From assembly GCA_036346205.1 (NCBI GenBank), contig JARFJB010001947.1, positions 753,001 to 817,000 on the forward strand: DNA of 64,000 nucleotides, read 5' to 3'. The DNA is from Vesta saturnalis. Its lineage: Eukaryota; Arthropoda; Insecta; Coleoptera; Lampyridae. The stretch's first letter is position 1; every line of letters starts with the position of its first letter. The notes under the pieces are model-generated. The model was not told the origin of the DNA. It worked only from the letters and a program-made list of their open reading frames with translations, and ran no database searches. The translations under genes were made by a program, and so were the position numbers. Shown in pieces: positions 1 through 10,898 of this stretch.

Positions 1-1285
1 CTGCAGATACGTTCCATTAGCTTCCACTTCCCTTTAACCCTTAATTTCACCCCCCTACAAAAAATGTCGAAAACCGCCCTGTGGTATCCACTCTTGTTCA
101 ATAAGGAACTTATCATCCAAATCTTAATCTCCTAATGGAATTAACCAGGAAAATGATATCAACCTTCAACTTCATGTTTCACCTTCTTAAGGAGAGCATC
201 TTTTCAAATCGTTTCTTTTTCTACACCTCCACCATGTAGGCTTTCATACCTGAAAATTTCATGTCTCTAAGTTAACTAGTTTGGACTGTGGGTGATGGGC
301 AGGTCAAGCAGTCAGTCAACTTTGTGATTCATACATAAAAATTGCTAAATTGTGGTAGCCTTAGTTTTCATAATAGTATTGCGAAATTGTTGAAAACAAG
401 ACGAATTCTCATTTTTCGGTTACTGTTCCAAAAATTAATCAATCCATCCAAACAACTTTTAAAATATTAAAAGTATAAGGTAATATCTAAGTCATTTAAG
501 GGTTAAAGCGGTGAGCTAAACTTTACTTCGGGCCACTAGTGACATAGTTTTACTTGAACACGCATTGTTGTTTTTTCATTTTTTTAATTCCTTTCACTTA
601 ACTTTTCTTTAAAGACTACCTTATAAACTTATTTATTGATATTTACATTATGCTGAATGTGAAATCAGATTTATTTTATAGAATACTGTACTGCGACAGA
701 CTGCTGATGTTCCTCTTATGGGCATTTACCTCATTGTATTGTTTTTCCTGCATTTTTTTCGCAATGTCAATTTAAAAGAGATTTAATTTTTCACATATCT
801 TAAGGCAATTTTCATATTTAAATGTGTTAATGATTCCCGGTGTTCGCCAGAAATGTTGCCGAAGTACAAAGCATACTATGACCAGTACCTAAACCTTTAT
901 CTGTCAGACACATGTTGTAGTCAAATCAAACGGATATACCAACGTTTTTGTAAAACTATGAAGCTTCCTGCTTGGCATCGAGTATCAATACGAAACCCCA
1001 AATAAATAACTAAAAGCAAGAATATTAAGTTAAATTGCTCCTATTGACCTCAAAGTTGTTTAGTCTTCTTGGGTTTGAACGTTCCAAACCCTTGAAATTA
1101 ATTTTTGTACTATATTTGAAACTTCTCTGGAACAAAGCTAAAATAAGCTTTCTTGGCATCCACGAAATCTACGATTTTGCCATAAATCCTATTAAATAAT
1201 TCAACTAATGCATAAATTTCATAAATTTTTATTGTTCTGCTAGAAATATCAAAGGATTGGATAAAAACTTTAAGCTATACGTGGG
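1..1285. other. Non-coding AT-rich DNA
   Basis: I see no gene, RNA fold or repeat here that I can support. All frames are densely closed by stop codons. Confidence 0.5.
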
Positions 1286-1361
1286 TTAAAAATTATTATT
1301 AATTTTATTAATTATTTTATTTGATATTTAATTATTTAATAAAATTAATAATAATTTTTAA
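1286..1361. repeat. Perfect 26-bp inverted repeat with 24-bp spacer
   Basis: Bases 1286-1311 are the exact reverse complement of 1336-1361. The arms are purely A/T, so low complexity contributes, but 26 perfect pairs is notable. The right arm overlaps the left copy of the 77-bp direct repeat described next. Confidence 0.85.
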
Positions 1362-1689
1362 TTACATATTTACCTTTGAACTTATTCGTTCAAAACAAAA
1401 ACTTATAATGAATCCTTGCTATATTGCAGGCTCACATTCCATTAATATAAGTAGTTTGATTGTAATCTCATTATAGTTAGAATTTACATCAATTTTACAT
1501 ACATAAAGACAAAATTTACATCGATTGGGGCTTGAACCTTGATGACGCGGTACTCTAGCAAAGTACAAGTTGTAGGTTCATATCCTACTCGAGGTCAACA
1601 TTTTATTTATGTATTTAATAAAATTAATAATAATTTTTAATTACGTATTTACCTTTGAACTTATTCGTTCATAACAAAAACTTATAATA
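1333..1689. repeat. 77-bp direct repeats flanking a tRNA-like sequence
   Basis: Bases 1333-1409 and 1613-1689 match at about 75 of 77 positions; I see two substitutions. They enclose about 200 bp that contain the tRNA-like fold at 1536-1595. The arrangement could be a small non-autonomous element with terminal direct repeats, or a duplication around an inserted tRNA-derived sequence. No reading frame lies inside. Confidence 0.85.
1536..1595 (+). pseudogene. tRNA-Ala(AGC)-like fold lacking a D arm
   Basis: A near-complete tRNA cloverleaf can be read without its D arm. The acceptor 1536-1542 pairs with 1589-1595 (six Watson-Crick pairs and one G-U). The anticodon stem 1550-1554/1562-1566 is perfect around loop CTAGCAA, which has T at position 33 and anticodon AGC. 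A 5-nt variable loop follows, then a perfect T stem 1572-1576/1584-1588 with a 7-nt loop. Only about 5 nt remain between acceptor and anticodon arm, so the A box is absent and the B box (GGTTCATATCC) deviates from consensus. It is more likely a tRNA pseudogene or the head of a tRNA-derived SINE than a functional gene. No CCA is encoded. Confidence 0.55.
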
Positions 1690-2706
1690 ATTTATACGTG
1701 AGTTATTATAGGTACCTATATAAGTCACTTATAAAAAATAGCCTGTTTATTCAAAATGTTCACTAGCTAAATTTTTTCCTAAAATATTTGTAACATTGCT
1801 CACTTATATAATAAACTATTATTATCTTTTACTTTGTGAATTTCTAAAAAAAAACTTAATTGGTATATAAATTGGTCCATTGTTTGTGCAATCACCATTA
1901 CGATAAAAAATATGTTTGTTTTATTGTTATAACCAGTAGTATTGATCAAAAAATGAAACATAAAGATATTAACGTCGCATACGGAAAGGTTAAATAATCG
2001 TATTTAATACAGCTTCTTGTCCTGAAAAAATTAACTATCACAAATGTTCTGGTTTATTTTTAAATTACCATTATTTTATGCTTAATTAGCGCAAAATAAC
2101 AAAAAGGTAGCATAGCACATGTAACATTTAATACTTCTTAATTTTAACGGCTAAATGATACACCATTTAGGAACTTTACGGTGAAGACAATTCATTTTAT
2201 TTATTACAATGAATAATGGGTTTCAGTTAAAAAAATTTACGGAACTTTTGTGTTAAAACAAAGTATTAATTGCAAACATTATGTACTTATAACAAGAACT
2301 AAGCTTAAGAGATGGCAACGATTTATTTATAGGACCTTTAGAAAATTTCTCATAACATAACAAACAAGGCTCCAGTAAGTGTATTATTGTAAATATAGTG
2401 GAACCATGGATAAATTTATTATTGTTAGCACTAATAAAAATTTAAAAATATTGAAGACGATAGGTTCACTAAATTAAAATAATCGATTGGACGTGTCACT
2501 TTGATTTTTAATTGCTGTTAGGATCAAAGAAGTATTATTTTAATTTTACAAATGTTTAAAGTTTTTAAATTTCTTATGTGAACATAGTTAGCCGTTTTTG
2601 TGTATGTCATATTATATAGCTGGTCTTTGATGTCTTGCTACAGTTTTCTATATACTTTTCATAAAAAGAGTACCTGGTAACATAACGGACTCAATAGAGT
2701 ACACTT

Positions 2707-2708
<2 letters not shown>
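1690..2708. other. Non-coding AT-rich DNA
   Basis: Nothing recognisable between the 77-bp repeat and the first TA tract. Confidence 0.5.

Positions 2709-2762
<54 letters not shown>
2709..2762. repeat. (TA)n microsatellite
   Basis: Uninterrupted TA dinucleotide run of about 54 bp. It is the first of six such tracts in the window and directly abuts the tandem duplication that follows. Confidence 0.98.
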
Positions 2763-2763
<1 letters not shown>

Positions 2764-2822
2764 CCATTTTATTGAAGTAGCATTCATGATTTCTTTTATA
2801 ATTTTTTATATACATAAAAGGT

Positions 2823-2881
2823 TCCCTGAATGGGATTCGAACACATGTGCTCTCGTTAACTAGACGAGTGCTCTATAGGGA
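2823..2881 (-). pseudogene. tRNA-Thr(AGT)-like relic, D arm lost
   Basis: Read on the minus strand, the sequence has a perfect anticodon stem CTCGT/ACGAG around loop CTAGTTA (anticodon AGT), a 5-nt variable loop, a T arm with loop TTCGAAT and one stem mismatch, and a 3' acceptor strand TCAGGGA that pairs at five of seven positions with the 5' side. The D arm and A box are missing. The B box TGTTCGAATCC is close to consensus. Probably a SINE head or tRNA pseudogene. Confidence 0.55.
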
Positions 2882-3127
2882 TTTATGAGTTCCATTCGAT
2901 AGAAACTTAATATGCACATAATTTGTTAACAACAGAATATGGTGTTAACTTACGTGGTAACTGTTACTATGTGTAATATTATCATGTGTCGCTAAGGTTG
3001 CACACACGACAAGTACGTAACTGATTGTTTTAATAATAATTGCTATAAGCAAATTTTAAATAGTATTCGTTGGTGATTTTATTGAATTGGTATTTATGAT
3101 TTTTTTATAAAATATAAAATTGAAAAA

Positions 3128-3176
3128 ATTGCCCTCTCGTTGACTAGAGTGCTCTGCCAACTGAGCTACAGGGGTT
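3128..3176 (-). pseudogene. tRNA-Thr-like relic, T arm lost
   Basis: This is the matching segment of the second tandem copy. On the minus strand it keeps a perfect internal promoter A box (TAGCTCAGTTGG) and the 5' half of a tRNA through a shortened anticodon arm, but the T arm and B box are absent. It is therefore the complement of the first copy, which lost the A box and kept the B box. Confidence 0.55.
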
Positions 3177-3366
3177 ATGAATTCTATTCGATAGAAACTT
3201 AATATGTATATAATTTGTTAACAACAGAATATTGCGTTAACTTACCTGGTAACATTTACTATGTGTACAATTTTTATGTGGCCCGCATATCGCTAAGGTT
3301 CCACACACGACAAGTATGTAACTGATTGTTTTAATAATAATTGCTGTAAGCAAATTTTAAATAGTA

Positions 3367-4442
3367 ATCCAAGGATTAAAGCACATTAAAAACGTGATGT
3401 AAAATAACAACACAATTACCCAAGCAACATAAGTCCAGCATACAAAACAAACACTTATTTTAATTTAAATTTAACACGTCACTTTATAACCTTATATTTT
3501 AATTGGGAAACAAGTTCTTGCAGATGCGCTCTATACAACATCATCCGAATCAATGAATTAGCTGTATAGGCATGAAGAAACATCCAATTACCAAGTTCTC
3601 ATAAACAGAACTATAATGTAAGGACAGATTACAACTTTGTTGCATGAAGACCCTACTAAGCCGTCTCATCTGTATTTACTTTTAATACTTGAACCATGTT
3701 TTCTCTCCCACGATAAGTAATTCCACAAGTAAGCGTTACAAACTAAAAGATGGAACATTTCGGAATTATTCGAACGAATTTGTTTTCGTTATCGAACACT
3801 ACTTCCAATTTCAATAAAGTTCTTTATACAAATTAATATCTCTACACGAGATTTTAAATAGAAAACCCGTTATCACTTCTCGGATTTATCTTTCATTAGG
3901 AATTTTAAAAACGTTATCACCAGAATCCAATACATTTTTACCAGCTAATTAAGATTTATTAAAAAAGAATGCAAACCAAAATGTGAGGAGCCTTCACATA
4001 CCGTTATCATCCAGTCGGGCAACATCCCATTTAAGGTATTGGGAAAGCCTGGTTGCCTGTGGCGTTACCAACTTCAGTTGGCTCTTAATTACACTAATCA
4101 TGAATTGCGATCTTCACAAAGCATCTAATTTTTTTATCAGAAATCTATTTGCGAATTTGAGAACAAAGTTGTAACAAAAAAAAGACGCATGAAGGGTAAT
4201 CGTGTAATTTTAATTGTTTCTAAGGCAATGCACTCTATAATCTTCCAACAATAAACCACATAAGATACAAAACTGGTTTTACTATCCCCAGTTTCAACAA
4301 TAGAGGATTAGTAGTTGTTATTTTGCCAGATCAGGTAAAGATGTGCTACGTCAACAGTGATGTAAACAATACAACGTATATGCAAATACATCTGGAACTA
4401 GAGACGTTTTCAACAATTTTAGTTTTATCCCTCAGGCAGTAT

Positions 4443-4444
<2 letters not shown>
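3367..4444. other. Non-coding AT-rich DNA
   Basis: No supported gene. A 63-codon open frame at 3983-4174 has no recognisable motif and is of a length expected by chance. Confidence 0.45.

Positions 4445-4527
<83 letters not shown>
4445..4527. repeat. (AT)n microsatellite
   Basis: An uninterrupted run of about 82 bp that ends within a few bases of the left end of the pogo-type transposon. That superfamily targets TA dinucleotides, so the tract may have been the insertion target. Confidence 0.97.
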
Positions 4528-4529
<2 letters not shown>

Positions 4530-4542
4530 GAGGTAAAGTGGT

Positions 4543-7021
4543 GTAATACGCCTCGGCTCTTAATATGCCCCACCGCCATATTTTTGCTTTCAGTCTGTTT
4601 CTGATTCAGTCTTATGCAGAACACCGATCGTGTTACACGTGTGTCACTTTGTATGCCGTAGTTAAACTCATGCGCTAGAATTTTTTCGAAAAATATAATA
4701 TTCTTTGGTAAATACAGCCAAACATTTGTTTCATAGTTTAAGTAAATGTCCTTTGTTATGTTCCAGAACATTTTTATTCAACTTTTTCTGTTTGACCTTC
4801 ATCTAGACAAACAAGTGGACGTCCTTGGGTGTCCGTTGTAGTTAAAATAAATTTTGTTTGTGAAATATTTATGTGGGGCGTATTGTACACCCGATTTCGA
4901 ATACGCCCCACATGTTTGGTGATAAAACGCCCCAGTCAAATTCGATCTTCTGTTGCTTCTAATTATTTGCTTGTTTTCAGATAATGGGCATAGTATATGT
5001 AAGAAAAACAACAAGAGTATCTTGGACCGAAGCTACAATGTTAACAGCCATGGAAAAGGTGAAAAGTAGCCAAATGGGGGTAAACGAAGCCAGTAGGGAG
5101 TATAGTATACCCTCAAGAACTTTAAAAAGACATTTAGCCTCCAACAGCAATGCAAAATACTTAGGTCGAAATCCAGTACTAAGCAGAGAACACGAAAGAA
5201 GTTTGGTCCTGCATATACAGGCACTGGGAAAAGTGGGGTTCGCACTGAACAGAAGTGACGTAAAAAAATGGCTTTTGCTTCGCCAAAAAGTTCGACATCG
5301 AAAATTGCTTCTCGGACAACGATGAGTCAGCAGGAAAAGTTTGGCTAAATGGTTTTTTAAGAAGGAACACCAGTCTGTCTATTAGAAAATCTGAAGGCCT
5401 CTCACTAGCACGGGCGCAAGGAATGAATCGAAAGGAAGTTGGTGATTACTTTGATCTCTTGCTTAAATCATTGACTGAAAACGATTTATTAGATAAGTCG
5501 TCCAAAATATTTAATATAGACGAAACAGACATTCAAGCAGAACGTGTTGTTACCACGAAGGGAAGCGCAGAAAAGGGAGAAAACATTTCATTAATAGCAT
5601 GCTGCAATGCTGAAGGGACATTTTTCATACCAGCCCTAATAATGAAGGAAAGGTACAAAAAACTTCCTCCTGGGTCCGGTGTTTGTATGAACAAGAAGAC
5701 CTCGTACATTAACAGCGATTTATTTATGAAGTGGTTAGGTGAATACTTCATTCCAAGAAAAGGTACCGGTAACGCGTTATTGATATTGGATGGTCATGCC
5801 TCTCACTGCAATGCCGTGGAACTGTTGGACTTGGCTTCTACAAACAATGTTGAACTTTTATGTTTGCCCAGCTATACGACTCAAGCATTGCAGCCTCTCG
5901 ACGAATCTTTTTTTAAACCGCTGAAAAGCCATTTCACTCAAAAGACAAGATCCTGGATGATTAACCACTAAGACAGAAAGTTGAATAGACACAACGTTTC
6001 TGCATTGATAGGAAAGGCTTGGGTTAAATCAGCTTCCGTTAGTAATGCAGTATCTGGCTTCAAGGCAACTGGTATTTATCCATATGATCCATCCGTTATC
6101 CCTGAACATTTTTTTAATATCTCTGATGCTGCACGTGCCGATGTACAGGTACTAAATCAAGAAGTTCGTCCTGAAGAAACTGCTACTGCTGAAATCTTAA
6201 ATAATTGTGTAACACCGCCTCAGCCCGAATTGAAAAAAACTCCATCTAAAGAAGTTATTCCCGAAGAAGCTGCCGGTACTGTAATCCTAAATGATCCTGC
6301 AACAAATATTCAGCCCGAAGAAAAAGAAACTCCGTCTAAACTTTTGAGAGAGATTGCTCCTGTGCCAACTATTCCTGTTAATAATTCCAAAAGGAAGCAG
6401 TCCGCTATCATTCTAACATCTCCAGGGAGTAGAGGCAAACGTCAGGTTCTATCTGATAAAAAGTCGGCTAAAACACTGCCCAAATGTTCCAGTACGCCTA
6501 GTACATCTAAAACCCTCTGCTTGAAAAAAGATAAAAGGAGAAAGAAACTATCTACTTCGTCTTCAGAAGATTCATCCGTAGTTTATGCATCTTCAAATGA
6601 GGCTTCAGACATTGACGATACCAACCTCATTGAGTGTGGAGAACATTATTATTCAACCAAATCCAGAGATGATTGGATTCAGTGTACATTTTGTGGAAAG
6701 TGGTTGCATGAAAGCTATACGATGTACCTCAATATGTGCAACAGATGTGAACGTCAAAAGAAACGCATGGAAAATAGGGAATAGCTTATTACAGCTATTA
6801 GGATAAAATTTCCCCCCGAGGCGTATTACAATCACATGGAGTGTAATACGCCCCACTTTGATATTTTTAGAAATCCAGTTTTTTTTATTTAAAGTTGTTT
6901 TTGAAAAAATCTCTTGGTTTCGGAATAACTTAGTGTTTTAGTTACGTCCTGTTCACTTATTTTTAAATAAATGCTTATAACTATTGTGTTCATATTTTTT
7001 TCCCAAATGTGGGGGCGTATT
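4543..7021. repeat. Eight subterminal AATACGCCCC-type motifs
   Basis: The TIR core TAATACGCCCC recurs inside the element in both orientations. On the left it lies near 4543, 4562, 4874, 4900 and 4925, the last being shorter. On the right it lies near 6818, 6843 and 7013. Subterminal arrays of this kind are commonly transposase binding sites. None occurs in the coding part. Confidence 0.75.
4984..6784 (+). pseudogene. Pogo/Tigger-type transposase with C-terminal zinc finger (interrupted)
   Basis: The N-terminal frame (4984-5325) carries a pipsqueak-type helix-turn-helix at residues 33-52 (VNEASREYSIPSRTLKRHL). An A7 run at 5262-5268 shifts the frame; the downstream frame continues 5270-5971 and, after an in-frame TAA at 5969-5971, 5972-6784. 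The catalytic core shows NIDET, LILDGHASH and ALQPLDESFFKPLK, giving three acidic positions with 36 residues between the second and third. A Lys/Ser-rich linker follows, then a PHD-like cluster (C, H, WIQCTFCGKWLH, MCNRC) at the C-terminus. This architecture fits insect Tigger-like elements. One frameshift and one nonsense codon are the only lesions I see. It would bind the element's ends and cut at TA. Confidence 0.88.
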
Positions 7022-7033
7022 ATACCACTTTAC

Positions 7034-8299
7034 CCTATTGCCCATCAGTAAGGAGTAGGTCCGAAATTTTTACAGCTATATAGAGGACCCTTAAGTAATA
7101 GAGTCGGACACCTTCCGTATCTTCGATGCTCTCAATGTATACGTACTTAAATTGTTCACTTCGCACGCAGTTACTATTGTTTTGCACTTCCATGTACTAC
7201 TCTGTTTTCTTAGTGACAGATTAGTGTTTTTAAAGTCATTCACTATAGTTATAATTATTTGGCAATACCGCACGTATTACGGATTATATTGCTGTGCAAT
7301 TTAATTTTTATATTTATGTACTTTGTAGCTATAAAAGTTTTATCAAATTTTTGGTTAACCGAAATCATGATAAACGCAAAAACTTTTATCAATTAATTCA
7401 AACTTGATTGTAAGTTAAGCGTAACACCAAGATATCAAATAAAGAGATACGTTAATAGCAACCAGTTTTAATTGTTAAAAATTACTTCGACAAATAAAAC
7501 AGTCAGTATTCGAATCGCAGCAAAAATAGTTAAAAGTGGATTATTTCGTTATATGTCCCACTTAATCCATCACTATAACAATAAAATCAATAAGAACGCT
7601 TGCTTTGGGAAAAACACGTACACAGTAATACAGTAAAGGAAATTATTGTATGTGGGTTTAAATCAATAAAAACATTAATCTACACTGCAGCGTATGTCGC
7701 TCCATGGGGAGTGAAGCCCTAAACTTTTGTAATCAGGTATAAAAATGGATAATAACAATACCAATGGTAATCAGTAAATGTTCACATTATTTATTTATTG
7801 GCATAAGCAAACCTCAACAATTAGCTTATGCAAAAAAACTGTTCCCGGAAGGTATCGAATAGAATATTCATTTCGCAGAAAATTCGATTAGACGCTATAA
7901 ATGAAACTATCCTTTTACATTATAAAGATAGTTGCATTGTAACACTGTGTTACATTAATAGAAAAAATTAGTTTTATTGATTGTTACATCACATGTCTGA
8001 AAATAATCAATTGCGTGTTAGCTAGGGCTAAATTATATTAATTTTTTCTGTTAAGTAATTTGGTTAAAAATAATCAGTTTTCTTTAGAATTGCAAGTGCC
8101 ACTAAAGCTTCTAAAATGTGTAGCTCCTGTGTGTAAAATAGGTTCCAAAATATAGTGGCGTTATATTTATTGATGCGTGTGTTAAGATAATCAAAAGCTT
8201 TTCAGTGTTTTTCCTTGTATTTACAAACAACAGTAGATAAATCAATTTAATTTTCACTGTGGCTAAGGAAAAGTCACTATCTGCATCCAAAAATGGAAG
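7034..8299. other. Unassigned DNA upstream of the retroelement
   Basis: I looked here for a 5' LTR matching 22697-22950 and found none. No supported gene. The 5' end of the retroelement appears truncated. Confidence 0.45.
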
Positions 8300-8312
8300 T
8301 TAACTACTGAGG

Positions 8313-8684
8313 TCTAATTCATGTAGCTTTTGTAAACAATATAATCACACCACAGCCAATTGCTATAAAAGGTTAAATCAATCTATTAATCCTGAACATA
8401 ATGAAAATAAATTTTCAAAAGATGAAGTTAAAATATACAATACTAGCTCGATTCCAAATTCTAATAGATTGTTTTGTCGTTATTGTAAAAAATGCAATTA
8501 CGATATAGCAAACTGTAGAAAACTCAAATGGAAAAAGGAGCAAGAAACCAATTCATCTAAAACTTCCAACATTAAATTTACCTCTTCTGAAGAACCTTCG
8601 ACTTCTTTAAACTCCACAAGTTCCCTGGAAGTAACTGCCGTTCCAAGGGAAGTAAATATTCTGAAGGCAGGATATTTTCGTTAA
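8313..8684 (+). pseudogene. gag: Gag nucleocapsid remnant with two zinc knuckles
   Basis: Only the C-terminal nucleocapsid part of Gag remains. The first knuckle, near 8322-8365, reads CSFCKQYNHTTANC, an intact CX2CX4HX4C. The second, near 8472-8515, reads CRYCKKCNYDIANC, in which the histidine is replaced by tyrosine. A Lys/Ser-rich tail follows to a stop at 8682-8684. The matrix and capsid parts are absent. Confidence 0.8.
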
Positions 8685-8739
8685 ACGAAAACTTCACAGC
8701 ATATTTTTCTTTAACCAGTCCTAACTCATCAAATCAAAA

Positions 8740-9216
8740 TAATTCTTTACAATTTCTGTTAGATACTCGTGCTGATATTTCTTTAATAAAATTAGAATCC
8801 ATTCAAGGTAACGCTCTAATTTATTCTGATCAATCTATCAAGCTAAAAGGGCTCGACATAATAGAAAATCCAACTTCGACGTTGGGCACTGTTATAATAC
8901 CCATAAGTATGGTTGTCAATTAATTGATCACAAATTTTATGTCATCCCTCCCTCTACAAATGTTCCTTTAGACAAATTATTAGGAAATGATTTCCTAAAA
9001 GGCGTTGGTGCAAAGGTGGACTATGAATTAAATCTTATAAAATTTTCTAATACATGTTTCCCATTACAATTTAATTTAAAACGGGAACGCGATTGTCTTA
9101 TAATTCCTCCAAGATCTGAAACATTTATAGAAATCGTTGTCATAAATCCGGAGGTTAAAGAAGGTCTTCTTCCTGATGTTCATGTCCTGGATAGAGTATT
9201 TCTTTTAAATCTTTAG
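8740..9216 (+). pseudogene. Retroviral-type aspartic protease remnant
   Basis: The motif FLLDTRADISLIKL at about 8750-8790 corresponds to the flap-proximal D-T/S-G active site, with Gly replaced by Arg. The downstream LLGNDFLKG block (about 8970-9005) matches the usual I/L-L-G-x-D/N-F motif. Frameshifts and a stop near 8921 break the frame, and the last part is open at 9016-9216. The enzyme would have processed Gag-Pol; this copy cannot. Confidence 0.75.
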
Positions 9217-9323
9217 TTAAGGTAGAGAATAGTAAGGCGATTACTTCCATTCTAAATACAAATGAAAGACCTGTAAAAATAGAGCAAATAACTTTAACAC
9301 TGTCTCCTATATCAAATTATGAA

Positions 9324-10898
9324 GTGATTAATGATACTAATACGCAACCATGTAACGATTTCCTCAGGAATAAAAAACTACTAGAAAGTATTTGTTGCGA
9401 TCATCTAAATTCAGAGGAAAGATCTACTCTTATCGATCTTTGTCAAGAATTTAATAAGATTTTTTATTTAGAAGGTGACAATTTATCCGAAACAAATTCG
9501 ATGTAACACGAAATTCCTGTCACTTCTCAAACTCCTATATTCACAAAAACGTATCGATATCCCGAGATTCATAAGGAGGAAGTAAATACACAAATTGAAA
9601 AAATGCTTAATCAAAAAATTATAAAAAATTCAACAAGCCCATGGTCCTCCCCAGTTTGGGTAGTGCCTAAAAAAACGGATACTTCAGTAAAAAGGAAATG
9701 GCGGATAATCATCGATTACCGCAAATTAAACGATGTTACTGTAGGCGACTCTTATCTTCTTCCCAATATTATGGATATCTTGGATCAACTTGGACATTCA
9801 AAGTATTTTACAACGCTTTATCTCTCATCAGGATTTCATCAGATACCAATGTCAAAAAAGGATGCAGATGAAACATCCTTTTCTACACTCGTAGGACATT
9901 ATCAATACGAAAGAATGCCTTTTGGACTAAAGAATGTTCCCGCAACGTTTCAACGTTTAATGAATAATGTTCTAGTTGGATTGCAGGGTATCAAATGTTT
10001 TGTGTATCTCTCCATCGAAGATCATTCGAAATAATTAAAAGAAATATTTGTTAGGTTGTATCAACATAACCTTAAATTACAGCCAGACAAATGTGAGCTT
10101 ATGCGTAAGGAAGTGGCTTACTTCGGTCACATAATTTCCGGCGAAGGTGTCAAACCAAATCCTGAAAAGATCAGCGCTATTGTTGATTATCCAATTCCAA
10201 AAAATCAAAAAGACATTAAATCATTTCTTGGGTTAGTTGGTTATTATAGACGCTTCATAGAACATTTCTCAAAAATTTCCCAGCCACTTAACCGATTATT
10301 AAAAAAAGATGTTGAATTTCACTGGTCTCATGAACAACAAAATTCTTTCGAAATACTTAAGGAAAAACTGATTACTGAACCTATTCTACAGTATCCCAAC
10401 TTTGAAATTCCTTTCAATTTAACAACAGATGCCTGGACCTTTGCAATTGGTGCAGTTCTTTCACAAGGTCCTATTGGGCAGGATTTACCTATAGCTTTTG
10501 CATCTCGAACCCTCAATAAGGTCGAGAAAAATTATTCAACTATAGACAGAGAATTACTAGCTATTGTTAGGGCTGTTAATCATGTCAGACCTTATATCTA
10601 TGGAAGAAAATTCAAACTCATTACTGACCACAGACCCTTGGTTTGGCTTGTAAATGCAAAAGATCCTCTGCGCGTCAGATGGAGACTTAAGTTAGAAGAA
10701 TATGATAATGAAATCATCCATAAACCAGGAAAATTAAATTGCAATCCTGATGCCTTATCTCGTGTAGTACCAGAAGCTCAGTTATTACATATCTCCGAAA
10801 GTACAATACCTTCTACTTATGATGACTTCATTAAACAACACTACTTGAACAACATCAAATTTTCAGAAAATATAAAGAAATCGAACAGAACATCCTGA
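9324..10898 (+). pseudogene. pol: Reverse transcriptase / RNase H (inactivated)
   Basis: One frame runs across this stretch with nonsense codons at 9504-9506 and near 10032. RT blocks are clear: WSSPVWVVPKK, KWRIIIDYRKLND, GFHQIPM, ERMPFGLKNVPATFQRLMN. The block-A aspartate is replaced (TLYLSSGFH instead of TLDLxSGFH). At the catalytic YLDD position the sequence goes from FVYL straight to SIEDH, an apparent in-frame deletion of the two aspartates and flank. Connection and RNase H follow (YFGHIISGEGVKPNP, LTTDAWTFAIGAVLSQ, YSTIDRELLAIV, LITDHRPLVWL), ending NPDALSRV. Typical of Ty3/gypsy Pol. Confidence 0.92.

Larger units (their letters stand above)
2764..3366. repeat. Two-copy tandem duplication, unit about 300 bp
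   Basis: Copy 1 (about 2764-3066) and copy 2 (about 3076-3366) share long stretches, for example the block with CGATAGAAACTTAATATG and the block ending GCAAATTTTAAATAGTA. They differ by substitutions and small indels. Each holds a minus-strand tRNA-like segment, described separately. This looks like a tandem dimer of a tRNA-derived SINE or similar short element. Confidence 0.85.
4531..7033 (+). mobile_element. Pogo/Tigger-type DNA transposon, about 2.5 kb
   Basis: The left end AGGTAAAGTGGTGTAATACG matches the reverse complement of the right end, GGGTAAAGTGGTATAATACG, at 18 of 20 positions. These TIRs bracket a transposase with psq-type helix-turn-helix, DDE_1 catalytic core and C-terminal zinc finger. 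TA precedes the right-end complement, consistent with a TA target duplication; the left flank is the TA tract. The coding region is interrupted, so the copy is non-autonomous now. The well preserved ends and mostly open frame suggest a comparatively recent insertion. Confidence 0.9.

Noticed and set aside
1536..1595. Mitochondrial tRNA insertion (numt)
   Set aside because: D-armless metazoan mitochondrial tRNA is typically tRNA-Ser with anticodon GCT; this anticodon is AGC, and no mitochondrial gene flanks it.
7034..8299. 5' LTR of the env-bearing retroelement
   Set aside because: No segment resembles the 3' LTR at 22697-22950, and no primer-binding site precedes the gag remnant.
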